This document shows positions 61,919-64,000 of a stretch of DNA of 64,000 nucleotides, in pieces. Position 1 is the stretch's first letter. Every line of letters begins with the position of its first letter. Origin of the DNA: Phytoseiulus persimilis (taxonomy: Eukaryota > Arthropoda > Arachnida > Mesostigmata > Phytoseiidae); the NCBI GenBank assembly GCA_037576195.1, contig CM075101.1, positions 53,816,001 to 53,880,000 of the forward strand. The letters are read 5' to 3'. Made by a program: the position numbers and the translations under genes. The notes below the pieces were generated by a model. That model did no database searches, had not been told where the DNA came from, and worked only from the letters and a program-made list of their open reading frames with translations.

Positions 61919-62647
61919 ATGGCGGACAAGGAAGAACTTCAGTCACAATTGGAAACATACAATGTGCAGCTCCAGCAAGTTGAAGCCGCACTGGCTTCGA
62001 ACCCAGACGATCCGGACCTCAAAAAACTTCGCGAAGACATTCTGGAAGTGTTGGCCCTGACGAGAAACCTATTAGGAGATCAACCGACCCGTGAGAACTC
62101 GGAGGATTCCGGTCAAGGAGTTTCCAGCGTTGGGAAGTGGCAAGTTGGAGACAAAGTGCTCGCCCCTTGGAATGAGGATGGAAATCACTATGAAGCCACA
62201 GTTACGTCGATATCCGGAGATGGTCTGGCGACCGTTAGTTTCGACGCATATACTGCGCACGAAACGTGCAATCTCAACGAGCTACGACCCCGCAGCACTC
62301 TGATGCCAAAAGGCAGCAAAAAAGCTCAATTGGCTGCACAAAAGGAGTACAAGAAACAGAAAAATCTCAAGAAGAAAGAGAGACTCAAGGAAATCGAACA
62401 GCAAAGAGAAGCGGACAAAAATAAATGGCAGAGCTTCAATAGCAAAGCTTTGCACAAGAAAAAAGGAGTAACGAAGAAGAGCATTTTCGCTACACCTGAA
62501 ACCGTGGACGGCCGGGTTGGTATCGGTACCTGTGGCATAGCTGATAAACCGATGACTGAGTACCAGCAAGTCGAAAAACACCAGGCTGTCAAGAAAACCA
62601 CGCTCCAACATCCTTACTCGTTGCCGGGACCCGCAGGACTGAATTAG
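61919..62647 (+). CDS. SMNDC1: Survival motor neuron domain-containing protein 1 (splicing factor SPF30)
   Basis: A single uninterrupted frame of 242 residues (human 238). SPF30 is a nuclear U2 snRNP-associated factor needed for assembly of the mature spliceosome; its Tudor domain binds symmetric dimethylarginine on Sm proteins. The sequence shows an N-terminal helical region (LETYNVQLQQVEAALASNPD), a Tudor domain (WQVGDKVLAPWNEDGNHYEA ... LATVSFDAY), a Lys/Glu-rich coiled region, and the diagnostic C-terminal KKSIFATPETVDGRVGIGTC followed by GIADKPMTEYQ. The ATG at 61919 was chosen because it aligns with the family start (M-x-x-K/D-x-E-L); the frame is open further up to a GTG at 61862. AATAAA at 62788. 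Confidence 0.95.
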   Translation: MADKEELQSQLETYNVQLQQVEAALASNPDDPDLKKLREDILEVLALTRNLLGDQPTRENSEDSGQGVSSVGKWQVGDKVLAPWNEDGNHYEATVTSISGDGLATVSFDAYTAHETCNLNELRPRSTLMPKGSKKAQLAAQKEYKKQKNLKKKERLKEIEQQREADKNKWQSFNSKALHKKKGVTKKSIFATPETVDGRVGIGTCGIADKPMTEYQQVEKHQAVKKTTLQHPYSLPGPAGLN

Positions 62648-62787
62648 TTCTCTTCCGGACGAGCTCGTGACGTCGTTGTATACAGAGACGCTGCACCTAC
62701 CAGATTGCGAAGCTTCTCGCGAAGCGGTGTGGCAGATGAGTATCTTGTCTTCATCAAGATAAGGGGGGAGGCGTCAACGTGATTATA

Positions 62788-62793
62788 AATAAA
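62788..62793 (+). terminator. Poly(A) signal of SMNDC1
   Basis: AATAAA, 141 bases after the stop codon, in an AT-rich context. Confidence 0.6.
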
Positions 62794-62836
62794 TTTTGTA
62801 CATATTGTTGATACAGCATGAACAAATGTCATGTCT

Positions 62837-63970
62837 TTATTGCGGTATCGTTGAGTTTAAAGGATTCCGGTTGATCTTCGACAGACTCTCTCCGGTTGCG
62901 GCGTTAACGATGCGAGTGAAATCCACGAGGCCTTCGCGTAAGTCTTCCGGGCGTCTGACTCTAGAAGGCTATCTTCTTGGAGACATATCTCAGGAGTTGT
63001 GTGAGAGCTTCATTCGCCAATCCCGTGGTCGAAAAATCACAGCGTTGGTTCGACTATCGGAACAGCTCGTCGGGAATGAGCGAGAAGGCTTTCTCGCTGG
63101 CTTCGGAATATCTATCTGATGGGGCACCCGAGTTAAACTCTCTGCAGTCAGGGGGGTGGGTGAATCTGAGTGTAATAAAGATTCATCTTATCAGTGGCTC
63201 CAAATGCAAGCTCTGGATCACTCCACCACAGCCTGACGGAAGAAAAATGGTACCGCTCCGGATCATATCCATCTGCACGCCTTTCGCTTTGCGGATGTTC
63301 CTAAAGACGGCCGAGGCGCCGCGACGTTTCTCGATATATTTGCAAGCCTCCAGAAGATCATATACATAGTGCCTACTACGCAGGAATGTATTTCCGAATC
63401 TGGCAGTATTGCCCTCGGGGAGCTCGAGACATTGGTACTGTGATATCTCCAGGTATTTTTGGGCTAGTCAAGAGCTTGTGTTTTGACTGATGAGTGAAAT
63501 TATGGTTTCTGATTTCGAGACAACACCGCGCAACCTAATCATACATGGGCATCACCAAATTGCAAATACCCATACGCTTCCAATATTCGGAACGATCGAG
63601 TTGATCTACAGTTAGAGAAGGCTGGCAAGAGTCTTGTCTCGCCGAAGGAACTATTGCCATGCTGCCGCATAGCTCTTCTGCCTGCTGCGAAGGTGATCAC
63701 TGGAGTGAAGGTAACTGACGGAATCTATAGGGACGATAGGTAACGGCGCCAACAAGGCTGTTCCGTAGGTGTGCAGTCATGGGGCGAAACTCAAGAGTCG
63801 TAGAGCTTGTTAAGTTTCCGTGAAGGAACAAACTTCCGTTGTTCCAGCACCGGCTTCATGTATCACACTGATGAGTCTCACGGAACCCAAGTCAGAGAAG
63901 ATGATTTCCGCTCCGGAATCGATGTCGACGATCCTTAGGTGAGCAGCAGGTTTATGGTAGCGTGAGACTG
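62837..63970 (-). CDS. Unidentified multi-exon gene, 3' part; runs off the right edge
   Basis: The terminal exon (about 62960-62837) reads RRPEDLREGLVDFTRIVNAA then TGESLSKINRNPLNSTIPQ-stop, clearly protein-like, after a CTTCTAG acceptor. Further minus-strand patches with plausible splice edges: about 63130-63060 (DRYSEASEKAFSLIPDELF), about 63369-63260 (YDLLEACKYIEKRRGASAVF), about 63440-63383 (YQCLELPEGNTARFGNTFL, after a GATATCACAG acceptor and before GTAGTA), about 63728-63550 (IPSVTFTPVITFAAGRRAM...) and about 63942-63825 (IVDIDSGAEIIFSDLGSVRL ISVIHEAGAGT). I cannot name the family or be sure of the joins. It is convergent with SMNDC1, whose 3' ends are about 190 bases apart. Confidence 0.45.
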
Positions 63971-64000
63971 ACTCCCCCGATCGGGAGATGATGCGATGAT

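Overview
This window is animal nuclear DNA with about 50% GC. Its genes are split by short introns, mostly 50 to 250 bases, with GT..AG borders. The gene content (WRN-type RecQ helicase, Codanin-1, MBIP, RAB5IF, SPF30) is metazoan. The compact introns and mixed transposon debris suggest an arthropod. A full-length WRN-type helicase argues against Drosophila, and a mite or other chelicerate is my best guess, but nothing here proves it. Exon structures were assembled by hand from splice signals, reading-phase agreement and recalled family alignments.

Left part (1-18 kb): a 5'-truncated WRN-like helicase (+); SDHD (-); an unrecognised small gene (-); RAB5IF (-); MBIP (+); a repeat-rich gap of about 4 kb with a hAT transposase remnant and a 45-base minisatellite; then KAT8/MOF (-) and Codanin-1 (+), head to head across only about 200 bases. 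Middle part (18-25 kb): mobile-element debris, namely a ZBED5/SCAND3-like hAT pseudogene and a LINE reverse-transcriptase relic.

25.3-31.3 kb (-) holds the most striking gene: 16 exons encoding about 1131 residues. It has a signal peptide, six tandem copper/zinc-superoxide-dismutase-like repeats without zinc ligands, a helical tail and a C-terminal GPI-anchor signal, the layout of copper-only SOD-repeat proteins (CSRPs). Only repeat 5 keeps all four copper histidines. From about 34.7 to 48 kb the same strand carries scattered exon-like patches with a weak, ligand-poor echo of this fold, possibly diverged or decayed relatives, mixed with a Tigger-like transposase relic.

Right part (49-64 kb): a small unrecognised gene (-), WDR11 (-, 18 exons, including one GC-AG intron), a 2.1-kb foldback element with about 600-base inverted arms, a long stretch with only doubtful coding patches, intronless SMNDC1/SPF30 (+), and the 3' part of an unidentified gene (-) that runs off the right edge.

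The housekeeping genes serve DNA repair, respiration, ER and vesicle biology, chromatin and splicing. They do not form one pathway. KAT8, MBIP and Codanin-1 all relate to chromatin acetylation or histone supply.
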